DNA from: CAZRQL01 sp964602415
GTDB taxonomy: Bacteria > Bacteroidota > Bacteroidia > Cytophagales > Flammeovirgaceae
Assembly: GCA_964602415.1 (NCBI GenBank)
Contig: CAZRQL010000004.1
Coordinates: 86,018 to 150,017, forward strand
Reading direction: 5' to 3'
DNA length: 64,000 bases
Shown: positions 52,733 through 60,930 of the stretch, in pieces
Layout: each line of letters starts with the position of its first letter
Numbering within the stretch: the stretch's first letter is position 1
Notes under the pieces: generated by a model
Database searches by the model: none
Seen by the model: the letters and a program-made list of their open reading frames with translations, nothing else
What the model was told of the DNA's origin: nothing
Program-made: the position numbers and the translations under genes

Positions 52733-53671
52733 ATGAAAATAACCGTAGTAGGAGCCGGAAACGTAGGTGCCACTTGCGCTGATGTATTGGCTTACAAAGA
52801 AATTTCAAACGAAGTAATACTGGTTGATATCAAAGAAGGTTTGGCAGAAGGTAAAGCCTTGGATATCTGGCAAAAAGCCCCAATAGACCTCTATGACACC
52901 CGTACAGTCGGCTCAAGCAACGATTACGCCAAAACGGCCAATTCCGATGTAGTGGTGATTACTTCCGGGCTACCCCGCAAACCGGGCATGACCCGCGATG
53001 ATTTGATTGAGACCAACGCCCGTATCGTCAAATCCGTAACCGAAAACATCGTCATGCACTCCCCCAACGCTATTATTATTGTGGTTTCCAATCCTTTGGA
53101 TGTGATGACTTATGCCGCTCATGTGGCTGCAAAACTCCCCCGCACCCGCGTGATGGGCATGGCCGGAATCTTGGATACCGCACGCTATCGGGCTTTTTTG
53201 GCTGAGGCACTCAATGTTTCTCCCAAAGACATCCAAGCCATGATATTGGGTGGGCATGGCGACACCATGGTTCCTCTGCCACGCTATACCACAGTGGCGG
53301 GCATACCTGTTACTGAACTTATTGATAAACAAGCTCTTGATGCAATCGTACAAAGAACCATAAACGGTGGAGGCGAACTGGTCAAACTCATGGGCACTTC
53401 GGCTTGGTACGCCCCGGGTTCGGCTGCCGCCCAAATGGTAGAAGCCATTGTCAAAGACCAAAAAAGAGTTGTACCTGTTTGCGTTGAATTGCAAGGTGAG
53501 TACGGCATACACGGCGTATATCTGGGTGTACCGGTGGTATTGGGAAAAAACGGGGTAGAGAAAATCATCGAACTTCAACTCAATGATTCCGAACAAGCCC
53601 TCTTGCAGACCTCAAAAGGACACGTAAAAGCCGTTATGGATGTGTATGACAAAATAGCTTCTACGCTTTAA
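52733..53671 (+). CDS. mdh: Malate dehydrogenase
   Basis: A 312-residue NAD-dependent malate dehydrogenase of the LDH-like type used in the TCA cycle. The NAD-binding VVGAGNVGATCAD opens the protein. LPRKPGMTRDDL (about 80-91) carries the substrate-binding Arg residues diagnostic of malate rather than lactate dehydrogenase. VVSNPLDVMTY and the catalytic His in ILGGHGDTMVPL (about 170-181) follow. It is monocistronic, bounded by its own promoter and a bidirectional terminator. Confidence 0.97.
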   Translation: MKITVVGAGNVGATCADVLAYKEISNEVILVDIKEGLAEGKALDIWQKAPIDLYDTRTVGSSNDYAKTANSDVVVITSGLPRKPGMTRDDLIETNARIVKSVTENIVMHSPNAIIIVVSNPLDVMTYAAHVAAKLPRTRVMGMAGILDTARYRAFLAEALNVSPKDIQAMILGGHGDTMVPLPRYTTVAGIPVTELIDKQALDAIVQRTINGGGELVKLMGTSAWYAPGSAAAQMVEAIVKDQKRVVPVCVELQGEYGIHGVYLGVPVVLGKNGVEKIIELQLNDSEQALLQTSKGHVKAVMDVYDKIASTL

Positions 53672-53686
53672 AAATTGGCAATCAAT

Positions 53687-53717
53687 AAAAAAAGCCACCG
53701 ATTGCGGTGGCTTTTTT
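53687..53717. terminator. Bidirectional terminator between mdh and the CheC-like gene
   Basis: AAAGCCACCG and CGGTGGCTTT form a perfect stem around ATTG with A7 and T7 on the two sides, so it works for both converging genes. Confidence 0.92.
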
Positions 53718-54319
53718 TATTTAAAAATTTTTGAAAACAATGAAAACAGTCCGCCATCAGAAGCAGGGATTTGTTTGTTCTTTTCTTCCCACTGAGAGTG
53801 AAAAACTTTGTCTTTGACAGAATCTTCAAAAGCACACACAAACCCAATCGAAACACCGGATTTAAAGGCTGAAAACCTGCAAGAAAAACCATCTTTAGAA
53901 CGTGTGTTGTACCTAATATCAAAAGCACTGAAAGCAGTTGTATTGGGAACATTGCCAAATATATTGCAGTTCAATAGCTCCGAAAGCTTGGAGACAAAAG
54001 AAGCAACCAACACATTATTGATTTCGTTGAGCACAGAGTCTCTCATTTCAGTGTTGTTGATATACTTTTCGGGCAGCATTTTTTTGGAAACCTTCTCAAA
54101 ACTTGGCGCGTCAAGTGCCATAAGAGTAAAAGCCCCAAATTCACCTATGATATCAGAGTGTACTTGATGTTCATCAAGTACAAAGGGTATTTTTAACTCT
54201 GTATTAAAACTCTTGACCAGCACTTCATCACCCAACATATCGCCAAGGGCGTAGGCGGAGTTCATCAAGCCTACTTTGACAATATCCTTAAAATAAGCTC
54301 TTTGCCAAATGCTTTTCAT
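53717..54319 (-). CDS. CheC/CheX-like chemotaxis accessory protein
   Basis: A 200-residue soluble protein. It has the alpha/beta layout of CheC/CheX/FliY-type proteins: AYALGDMLGDEVLV near the start and the helix MRDSVLNEINNVLVASFVSKLSELL (about 91-115), where an E-x-x-N pattern occurs as in CheC active helices. It overlaps the chemoreceptor stop codon (TAATG), so the two are translationally coupled. This supports a role in adapting or relaying the receptor signal. Family assignment rests on pattern and context, not a database match. Confidence 0.6.
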   Translation of the reverse strand: MKSIWQRAYFKDIVKVGLMNSAYALGDMLGDEVLVKSFNTELKIPFVLDEHQVHSDIIGEFGAFTLMALDAPSFEKVSKKMLPEKYINNTEMRDSVLNEINNVLVASFVSKLSELLNCNIFGNVPNTTAFSAFDIRYNTRSKDGFSCRFSAFKSGVSIGFVCAFEDSVKDKVFHSQWEEKNKQIPASDGGLFSLFSKIFK

Positions 54320-57300
54320 TAGGACTCCAATTTGAATTTTTCGAGCGCGAGGCGCAAATCGCCGGCCAAGGCCGAAAGATTTTTACTTGTCTGCCCGATA
54401 CTGCTCACCGAATTGGAGAGCTGTTCGCCTGATTTAAGTACATTGACTGTTCCTGAGGCCGTTTCTTCCGATACCACCACAATTTTCTCTATGTTCTTCA
54501 CAACCACACCAATCGAAGATTTTTGCGCTTCGGCGGCCTCCAATACATCGCGAGAGAGCCTGAAAGTTTCTTTGCTGGATTCAAGAATAGAGCCAAATAC
54601 CGAACTAACCTCTTGGGTGGCCTGATTTCCGGTTTTTACGTTGCTCTCCATTCTGTCTATCGCTTTGCCGGCTTGGGCTACGTCTTTTTGCACGTCTTGG
54701 ATAACTTGATCAATCTCAACGGCGGAGCGGCGAGAGTCTTCAGCCAGCTTTCTGATTTCTTCGGCAACCACTGCAAAACCTCTACCGGCATCTCCGGCTC
54801 GGGCAGCTTCAATGGCGGCGTTGAGAGCCAACAAGTTGGTCTGAGAAGCTATCTCTTTGATGACCGAAAGGGTACGTGATATTTCTTCGGAGCGACGGGT
54901 CAAAATCTCGATAGATTTAAAGGTTGAGTCGGCTGAGGTAGCTATCTCTGTCATGTTATTGACCAACTTACTGACTATATTCATACCACTGTTACTATTC
55001 TGCACCCCTATCTCGGCAGAAGTGTTGATGATGCGTGCCTTTTCACCAGTATCTGTAGAGGCTTTCAAAATGGCATCCACCAATTTTGAGGACTCATCCG
55101 TGCGCTGTACTTGCTCGGTTGTACCAGCACTAATTTGCTTAATCTCAGCAATTACGGAAGTGGTATCTCTCTCCATTCCCACATACTTCTCGAGCATCTG
55201 GTTGGCAGAAATATCCACAGTAGCCGTAGAATTTTTGACTTCCAAAAGCAACCTATTCAAATTTTGCAGTGCTGAATTGAGGGCATCGGACATGGATTTG
55301 ATGTCTCCACTCGCTGTTTTGGTAAACCTTTTGGTCAAATCACCTGAGGCTAAGGCTTCTACAATTTCTTTTACACCATAGATAGGCTCAGAAATACTAT
55401 CTAACAAATTGTTAATCAATTCAGAAAGTTCTTTCCAAGAGCCTTCAAGACCCGCAATGGAGAGCCTTTCTGTGAGCCTACCCTCTTGAGCGGCTGCGGC
55501 CACAACTTTAGAAATCTCTGAAATAATGGTTTTTAAATTGTCTCTCAAAGCGGTATTGGAGCGAATCATTGAAGCTATATCAGCCCTGAGTTTGAGGTCA
55601 CCCAAGTTGATTTGGGCATTGAAATTACCTTTCTGCAACTCCAATAAAAAGTCACTCAAGGCATTGAAAGCCAATTTAAAATCTGTAATATCCTGAGAAT
55701 ATTTAACTACTTTGTAGTAGTTGCCGTCGTAGTCTTGGATGGGATTGTAGGTAGCTTGGAGCCAGACGACACTGCCATCTTTGGCAATCCGCTTGTATTC
55801 ACCACTTTGGTAGATACCTTGTCTGAGTTCAGCCCATAGTTTTTGGTACTCGGCAGAGCGAACGTAGTCCGGTTCGCAGATTTGGCGGTGTTGCATAGCG
55901 GTCAACTCCGATTCTGAATAGCCGAAAAGCTGACAAAATCCCTCATTGGCTTTAAGAAAATTGCCTGACAAGTCTAATTCTACCACCAAGTAAGATTTGT
56001 CAATGGCGGCGAGCTTGCCTCTGTTTTCTGAGTTGGCAACCCGCCTTTCGGTGGCATCGTTTCCAATGAAGTTTATTTTAAAAACTTGAGAATCTACATC
56101 TTTGATAGGGTTGTAGCTACCATCAAACCAGCGATACTCCTTATTTTTGGCTACAAAGCGATAAGTGTCTTTAAAATATTCTCCTTGCTCAAGTCGCTGA
56201 AAAAAGCCATTTGTTTGCAAATCTTTAGCTGTATCGGCAAGCAGAATGGACTGCAAAGGCTTGCCTCTGAGTTCGTCTGAATCATACCCAAGCCGCTCGA
56301 GCACGTAAGAGTTGGCAGATAAAATCCTGCCTTGCAAATCAAACTCAATCAAAGCATTGGACCTGCCGATGGCTTCAAATTGGCCCTCTACTTCTACTTG
56401 GTTTTCTATGCGCTTGGTGACATCAATCCTGATACCAAAGTATTTAATTGTGTGCCCTTTGTCATCAAACACAGGGCCTATTGTGGCATCTACCCAATAA
56501 GCCGAGCCATCTTTGCGGCGGTTACGGTAAGTGGCTTGGAAAATTTTCCCGCTTTTAATAGTCTCCCAGAGTTGCCTGAAGGTCTCTTTTGGAGTAGCCG
56601 GGTGGCGCAACATGCTGTGTGGACGACCGATCATCTCCTCAAGGGTGTACTGAGATACTTCGCAAAGTTTGGAGTTGGCATAGATGATATTGCCATAAAG
56701 ATCTGACTCTGAAAGAATAGCCGCAGCATCCAAACCGGAAAGGCGTGCTTCCAAATCTTTTCTGACCAAAGAAATCTCTATTTCCCGCTTGCGGGTCTCT
56801 TCGAGTTGCGCAACAGTTTGTTGTTCAAGTACCTTTCTATCTGTAATGATTTGAGCGTACTTAACCACTTTGAAAGGTCTATCTTTTAAATCATTGATAA
56901 CGGTATATGTGCTCGATAGCCAAATTTCTTGGCCGCTCTTGCTCAATCTTCTAACCTCTGCTGTAACCGATTGGCCGCTATTTAGTTTTGCCCATAGCAA
57001 ATCATATTCACCCGATTCGATATAGTCTAAAGGACAAAGAACTTTATGAGGCTTTCCAATCACCTCTTGATTGTCAAAACCCAAAGCCTCAAGAGCGATT
57101 TGGTTTGCATACAAAACTTTGGCATCCAAACCGAACTCCATCACAAAGTTAGTGGCATTGATAGCCGCTAACTTTGCCCTATTTTCGGAGTTGGCAAGCC
57201 TTCGCTCCGTAACATCAAAGCCATACATGACAATTTTGAAAACCTCACCATCGTAGTTTCGGATGGGGTTGTAAGTGCCCTCAATCCAAACTTCACTACT

Positions 57301-58368
57301 ATCTTGGCAAACAAAGTTATACACCTCTTTGTCGGCAACACCTGATTTAAGTTTATTCCAAAGTTGCTGATAGTCTTGACTTTGGGCGTAGGCTTCGTCC
57401 AATAAATCTCTATGGTGCAGAGAGGTGAGTTTTTCTAACGTATAACCCAAAGTTTCTAAACAGTAATCATTGGCATAAATAATTTTGCCTTGCAAGTCCA
57501 TTTCCAGAACAGCGTTGGACTCACTAATGGCTGCCAACTTGCCTCTATTTTCGGAGTTGGCTTCCCTACGCTCGGTTGCGTCTTGGGCTATCATCACAAT
57601 TCGATTGTCTGCCGAGTCAGATTGAGACTTTGCAGAGGCATAAGTGGCATCAAACCACAAATAACCGCCGTCTTTTTTGACAAATTTATAAGTATCTTCT
57701 TGTGTTTTACCCGAATTGAGTTCAACCCAAAATGCTTGATAATCAACACTATTAACAAAACTTTCTTGACAAAGTATTTTGTGGTGTGCACCGATCAACT
57801 CTTCTTGGGAATACCCCAACAAACGACAGGCCAGTGAATTGGCTTTCGCTATATAGCCTGTGGAATTAAACTCCAAAACTATGTGGGTATTGTTGAGGGT
57901 CTCTACCAAACTTTCAAACTCTATTTCCCTCAAAAGCCTATCAGTAATATCAATTCTGATACCGAGGTATTTGTAAATCTTGCCATTTTCATCAAAGACC
58001 GGCGAGACGGTAGTATCTACCCAATAGCTGGTCCCATCTTTCCTGCGGTTTCTGATAATGGCCTGAAACACTTCACCCTGCTTGATGGTATCCCACATCT
58101 GCTTGAATACTTCTTTTGGGGTGCTGGGATGGCGTATAATATTATGAGGTTTTCCAATCAATTCACTTTCAGAATATTGTGAAACTTCACAAAACTTTTT
58201 ATTCGCATAGGTAATCGTACCATACAAATCTGTCTCGGAAATAATGGCCAGTCTGTCAAAGGCTTGAGAGCGAATTTGAAGTTCTCTCAATAGTTGAATC
58301 GGTACAGGTTCACTTTGTCCGGAATTGGGTGTAAGATTGGAAAGTGAAAGATTTTCTCCTAAAGCCAT
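54319..58368 (-). CDS. Giant soluble chemoreceptor with seven PAS domains
   Basis: A 1349-residue methyl-accepting chemotaxis protein with no transmembrane segment. Seven PAS/PAC units fill about residues 25-905. The first and fifth are near-duplicates with RHPSTPKE/RHPATPKE and RNRRKDGTSYWVD-type motifs, as in Aer redox sensors. The others share the linker NSENRGKLAAI. HAMP-like helices follow (about 905-1040), then the signalling coiled coil with the hairpin tip QTNLLALNAAIEAARAGDAGRGFAVVA (tip near 1176). It probably senses an intracellular redox or energy cue and steers gliding. No CheA or CheW is encoded nearby. Confidence 0.92.
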   Translation of the reverse strand: MALGENLSLSNLTPNSGQSEPVPIQLLRELQIRSQAFDRLAIISETDLYGTITYANKKFCEVSQYSESELIGKPHNIIRHPSTPKEVFKQMWDTIKQGEVFQAIIRNRRKDGTSYWVDTTVSPVFDENGKIYKYLGIRIDITDRLLREIEFESLVETLNNTHIVLEFNSTGYIAKANSLACRLLGYSQEELIGAHHKILCQESFVNSVDYQAFWVELNSGKTQEDTYKFVKKDGGYLWFDATYASAKSQSDSADNRIVMIAQDATERREANSENRGKLAAISESNAVLEMDLQGKIIYANDYCLETLGYTLEKLTSLHHRDLLDEAYAQSQDYQQLWNKLKSGVADKEVYNFVCQDSSEVWIEGTYNPIRNYDGEVFKIVMYGFDVTERRLANSENRAKLAAINATNFVMEFGLDAKVLYANQIALEALGFDNQEVIGKPHKVLCPLDYIESGEYDLLWAKLNSGQSVTAEVRRLSKSGQEIWLSSTYTVINDLKDRPFKVVKYAQIITDRKVLEQQTVAQLEETRKREIEISLVRKDLEARLSGLDAAAILSESDLYGNIIYANSKLCEVSQYTLEEMIGRPHSMLRHPATPKETFRQLWETIKSGKIFQATYRNRRKDGSAYWVDATIGPVFDDKGHTIKYFGIRIDVTKRIENQVEVEGQFEAIGRSNALIEFDLQGRILSANSYVLERLGYDSDELRGKPLQSILLADTAKDLQTNGFFQRLEQGEYFKDTYRFVAKNKEYRWFDGSYNPIKDVDSQVFKINFIGNDATERRVANSENRGKLAAIDKSYLVVELDLSGNFLKANEGFCQLFGYSESELTAMQHRQICEPDYVRSAEYQKLWAELRQGIYQSGEYKRIAKDGSVVWLQATYNPIQDYDGNYYKVVKYSQDITDFKLAFNALSDFLLELQKGNFNAQINLGDLKLRADIASMIRSNTALRDNLKTIISEISKVVAAAAQEGRLTERLSIAGLEGSWKELSELINNLLDSISEPIYGVKEIVEALASGDLTKRFTKTASGDIKSMSDALNSALQNLNRLLLEVKNSTATVDISANQMLEKYVGMERDTTSVIAEIKQISAGTTEQVQRTDESSKLVDAILKASTDTGEKARIINTSAEIGVQNSNSGMNIVSKLVNNMTEIATSADSTFKSIEILTRRSEEISRTLSVIKEIASQTNLLALNAAIEAARAGDAGRGFAVVAEEIRKLAEDSRRSAVEIDQVIQDVQKDVAQAGKAIDRMESNVKTGNQATQEVSSVFGSILESSKETFRLSRDVLEAAEAQKSSIGVVVKNIEKIVVVSEETASGTVNVLKSGEQLSNSVSSIGQTSKNLSALAGDLRLALEKFKLES

Positions 58369-58386
58369 AGTTTACTCATTAATGCA

Positions 58387-58394
58387 CGAAGATA
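58387..58394 (-). promoter_or_regulatory. Chemoreceptor -7 element TATCTTCG
   Basis: One mismatch to TAnnTTTG on the minus strand, 18 nt before the chemoreceptor ATG at 58368. Confidence 0.45.
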
Positions 58395-58425
58395 AAAAAA
58401 ACCACACAATATGAAAATGTGTGGT
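58394..58425 (-). terminator. Terminator of the ExbB/ExbD operon
   Basis: On the minus strand ACCACACA (58425-58418) pairs with TGTGTGGT (58408-58401) and runs into seven T. It separates the operon from the chemoreceptor promoter. Confidence 0.85.
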
Positions 58426-58456
58426 CTGTAAAAAAAAATAAAAGTCGCCAAAAACT

Positions 58457-58915
58457 CTACTTAACTTCAGCTTTAACAGCAGAGTAATTGATTCTTAACG
58501 CATTAACATCGCGGAGTTTTTGTTTCACGTCATTGATAATCCCCATCTTAACCAAATGATCGACCTTAAAAGAAACAATAAGTTTCTCGCGGGCTTCTTT
58601 CAATTTTTCGCGCTCCGATTCTACGAACTGAGGAATGGCATCAGGACTAACCAGCCTGTCATCCCACTGAATAACAGGCTCTTTTCCCAAAGCAGCATCT
58701 TTGGGTTTGCCAATATAAAGATAAGAAACAAATTTTTTCTCTTTCTCCAGCTTTTGAACCTGAGAAGCAGAGGGCAATTTATTTTCCACCAAAAGCGTGC
58801 TTTCTCTCATCACGGTAGTAACCATGAAGAAAAACAAAAGCATAAAAATAATGTCGGGCAATGCCGATGTGGGTATATTTTGGGAGGTTTTTGTTTTTTT
58901 TCCAAATTTCGACAT
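58457..58915 (-). CDS. exbD: ExbD/TolR-type biopolymer transport protein (second copy)
   Basis: A 152-residue inner-membrane protein. A short cytoplasmic N-terminus precedes one transmembrane helix holding the proton-path Asp (SALPDIIFMLLFFFMVTT, Asp about 21); a periplasmic domain follows. It couples the proton motive force to TonB-dependent transport. It lies 6 nt after the other exbD, and tandem exbD genes are common in Bacteroidota. The C-terminal domain differs from its neighbour, so the two probably form different or hetero-oligomeric stators. Confidence 0.9.
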   Translation of the reverse strand: MSKFGKKTKTSQNIPTSALPDIIFMLLFFFMVTTVMRESTLLVENKLPSASQVQKLEKEKKFVSYLYIGKPKDAALGKEPVIQWDDRLVSPDAIPQFVESEREKLKEAREKLIVSFKVDHLVKMGIINDVKQKLRDVNALRINYSAVKAEVK

Positions 58916-58921
58916 AGGGTA

Positions 58922-59476
58922 TTATTTAGCTTCTGAGGGGTCAGCTTCGGAGATATTGGCAGGAAAAGCCTGTTTGGCCAACTCCAACTTTTCTTTGTCG
59001 GCAGGCTCGTCGGGATCCAAAGAAAGGTATTCTTGGGGCGTAATGCCCAAATGCTTGGCTCTCATTTGGTGATAAGCTGCTTTTATGGCATCAAGTACTT
59101 TGAGATAGACTCCGTAATCGGTACCTCGGTCGGTTTTAATGGAGATAATCGCTTTCTGGGGACTTTCAGAGGATTTGGGATCAACATCGTTGTTGGTTAC
59201 AAATTTAATAACGGCATCTTTAATCTGTTCAACGGCCATAGGCTCCTCGTCAACCAAAAGTTGGTTGCGTGAGTTGACCAATACGTTGAGCAAATTTCGT
59301 TTGTTGATCTCTACCGGTGGTGCGTTTTCGGGCTGCTTTTGTGGCAGAGTCATAGGTAAACCCTTGTCGCTGGCTATCGTGGTGGTAACCAAGAAAAAAA
59401 TCAGCAACAAAAAGGCGATGTCTGCCATTGAGCCTGAATTGATTTCTGCCGTAGGACGTGATTTGGATTTTGCCAT
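58922..59476 (-). CDS. exbD: ExbD/TolR-type biopolymer transport protein (first copy)
   Basis: The Met at 59476 gives 184 residues (MAKSKSRPTAEINSGSMADI); the longer frame to 59512 would run into the upstream gene. The transmembrane segment SMADIAFLLLIFFLVTT contains the conserved Asp. The periplasmic domain includes a charged loop (NNDVDPKSSESPQKAIISIKTDRGTD is its central part, split here as NNDVDPKSSE and AIISIKTDRG) and an acidic C-terminal tail. It acts with ExbB to energise TonB. It starts 1 nt after the small membrane protein gene. Confidence 0.92.
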   Translation of the reverse strand: MAKSKSRPTAEINSGSMADIAFLLLIFFLVTTTIASDKGLPMTLPQKQPENAPPVEINKRNLLNVLVNSRNQLLVDEEPMAVEQIKDAVIKFVTNNDVDPKSSESPQKAIISIKTDRGTDYGVYLKVLDAIKAAYHQMRAKHLGITPQEYLSLDPDEPADKEKLELAKQAFPANISEADPSEAK

Positions 59477-59477
59477 A

Positions 59478-59912
59478 CTACTTAAACAGTTTAGATGCTT
59501 CCAAATACGCAATGCCTACTACCGTCAAACCAATCAATATGTAAGTAAGGTAAAGCAAACCACCCACCAATTGAGATATCCCCGAAGTGATGGTGATAGG
59601 GCCTTTTCCTTGGAAAGCAGGTGCGACTTCATTGCCCGAGCTAAAATAACTCAGCAAAAACAACAAAAGCAATGCACCAAAGCCGATAAGACTTTTGACC
59701 AATGCCTTGGGATCGAGTACCAAAGAAGTAATCAAAGGAAGCAATATCGCTCCGGCTACTGCGCTGATTACCAAAAAGTAAGACAGATACAAACCCCAAG
59801 AAGTCATAAAGGCTTCGGGATTGAAACTGTTTAGCAAAAGACCTATCAAAAAAACGGCGGCTATCAGGCCCACCATGCCAAATTTGATGATTTTATCGGA
59901 TATTTTTACCAT
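59478..59912 (-). CDS. Four-helix membrane protein between exbB and exbD
   Basis: The ATG at 59912 gives 144 residues. Four hydrophobic segments (about 10-28, 40-60, 70-92 and 118-140) suggest an integral inner-membrane protein. I do not recognise a named family. The spacing of 1 nt to exbB and 1 nt to exbD ties it tightly to the stator operon. A role in assembling or modulating the ExbB/ExbD complex is an inference from context. Confidence 0.72.
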   Translation of the reverse strand: MVKISDKIIKFGMVGLIAAVFLIGLLLNSFNPEAFMTSWGLYLSYFLVISAVAGAILLPLITSLVLDPKALVKSLIGFGALLLLFLLSYFSSGNEVAPAFQGKGPITITSGISQLVGGLLYLTYILIGLTVVGIAYLEASKLFK

Positions 59913-59913
59913 A

Positions 59914-60639
59914 CTATCGCTTGTTATTGACCAACATATCAACCAAAAGGATAGAAGATTCTTCCATATCGCTCACCAATGAATCAATCTTGGTAATGCA
60001 ATAATTGTAGAATACTTGGAGAATAATTGCCACAATCAAACCGGCAACGGTTGTAATCAAAGCCACTTTGATACCGCCCGCCACGATGGTGGGAGAAATA
60101 TCGCCGGCAGCCTCAATCATATCGAAGGCTTGAATCATACCAATAACCGTTCCCAAGAACCCCAACATAGGAGCCAAAGCGATAAAAAGAGAAATCCAAA
60201 CCAATCCGCGCTCCAATTTGCTCATCTCAACACTTCCGTAAGAAATGATGGCTTTTTCAACATTTTCAATCCCTTCAGACATGCGTTGGAAACCTTGCGC
60301 AAAAATAGAAGCCACTGGTCCGGGAGTCGCTTTGCAAACGTTCAAGGCTTCTTCTTGGCCGCCATTTTGATAGGCTTCTTCTATTCTTTTCAAAAGTTTT
60401 GAAGTATTGGTGGAAGCCAAATTGAGGGTAATGATTCGCTCAACGGCAATGGCCAAGCCAAGGATCAAACAAATCAAAACCGTGCTCATAAAATTCCAAC
60501 CACCTTCGATAAACTTGGTCTTGAGAATTTGATGAAAACTTTGGCTTTGAGCCATCTCACCGGCTTCTTGGGCAAAAATTGCCATTGGTGCCAAAATCAT
60601 AATGGCCACGAGTACAACAAAGACTGAAAACTTTTTCAT
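59914..60639 (-). CDS. exbB: ExbB/TolQ/MotA-type proton channel
   Basis: A 241-residue protein with a cleavable-looking N-terminal signal (ending IFAQ), then three transmembrane helices and the large cytoplasmic loop of the MotA/TolQ/ExbB family. Hallmarks are ISLFIALAPMLGFLGTVIGMI (two parts: ISLFIALAP and LGFLGTVIGM) and the polar Thr in ALITTVAGLIVAII. It forms the pentameric channel around ExbD dimers and energises TonB-dependent transporters such as the SusC at 49227. It opens the exbB-membrane protein-exbD-exbD operon. Confidence 0.93.
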   Translation of the reverse strand: MKKFSVFVVLVAIMILAPMAIFAQEAGEMAQSQSFHQILKTKFIEGGWNFMSTVLICLILGLAIAVERIITLNLASTNTSKLLKRIEEAYQNGGQEEALNVCKATPGPVASIFAQGFQRMSEGIENVEKAIISYGSVEMSKLERGLVWISLFIALAPMLGFLGTVIGMIQAFDMIEAAGDISPTIVAGGIKVALITTVAGLIVAIILQVFYNYCITKIDSLVSDMEESSILLVDMLVNNKR

Positions 60640-60666
60640 TTGTGTTTATGGGGTTTATTATTTTCT

Positions 60667-60674
60667 CAAATCTA
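60667..60674 (-). promoter_or_regulatory. exbB -7 element TAGATTTG
   Basis: An exact TAnnTTTG match on the minus strand, 27 nt before the exbB ATG and 17 nt after the tRNA-Ser 3' end. Confidence 0.6.
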
Positions 60675-60691
60675 AATTAAAATTTCTGATG

Positions 60692-60779
60692 CGGAGAGGG
60701 TGGGATTCGAACCCACGATACCCTTAGGAGGTATACACACTTTCCAGGCGTGCTCCTTCGACCACTCGGACACCTCTCC
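60692..60779 (-). tRNA. tRNA-Ser (GGA)
   Basis: An 88-nt class II tRNA on the minus strand. The acceptor GGAGAGG pairs with CCTCTCC, the anticodon loop CTGGAAA gives GGA, a long variable arm (TATACCTCCTAAGGGTATC) is present, and the T loop is TTCGAAT. CCA is not encoded. Confidence 0.95.
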
Positions 60780-60930
60780 CTTAATACAGTGCAAATAAAT
60801 TGATAATAATTGCTTTGTCCAAATTTTTTTTGCAAAATACATTTGCCAAAGTCAACCCCAACCTGTCCCAAATTTCTCAAGAAAAAACAGCCATCAAAAT
60901 ACGTTAAGGCGCGGGACTGCAAAGAGCAAA

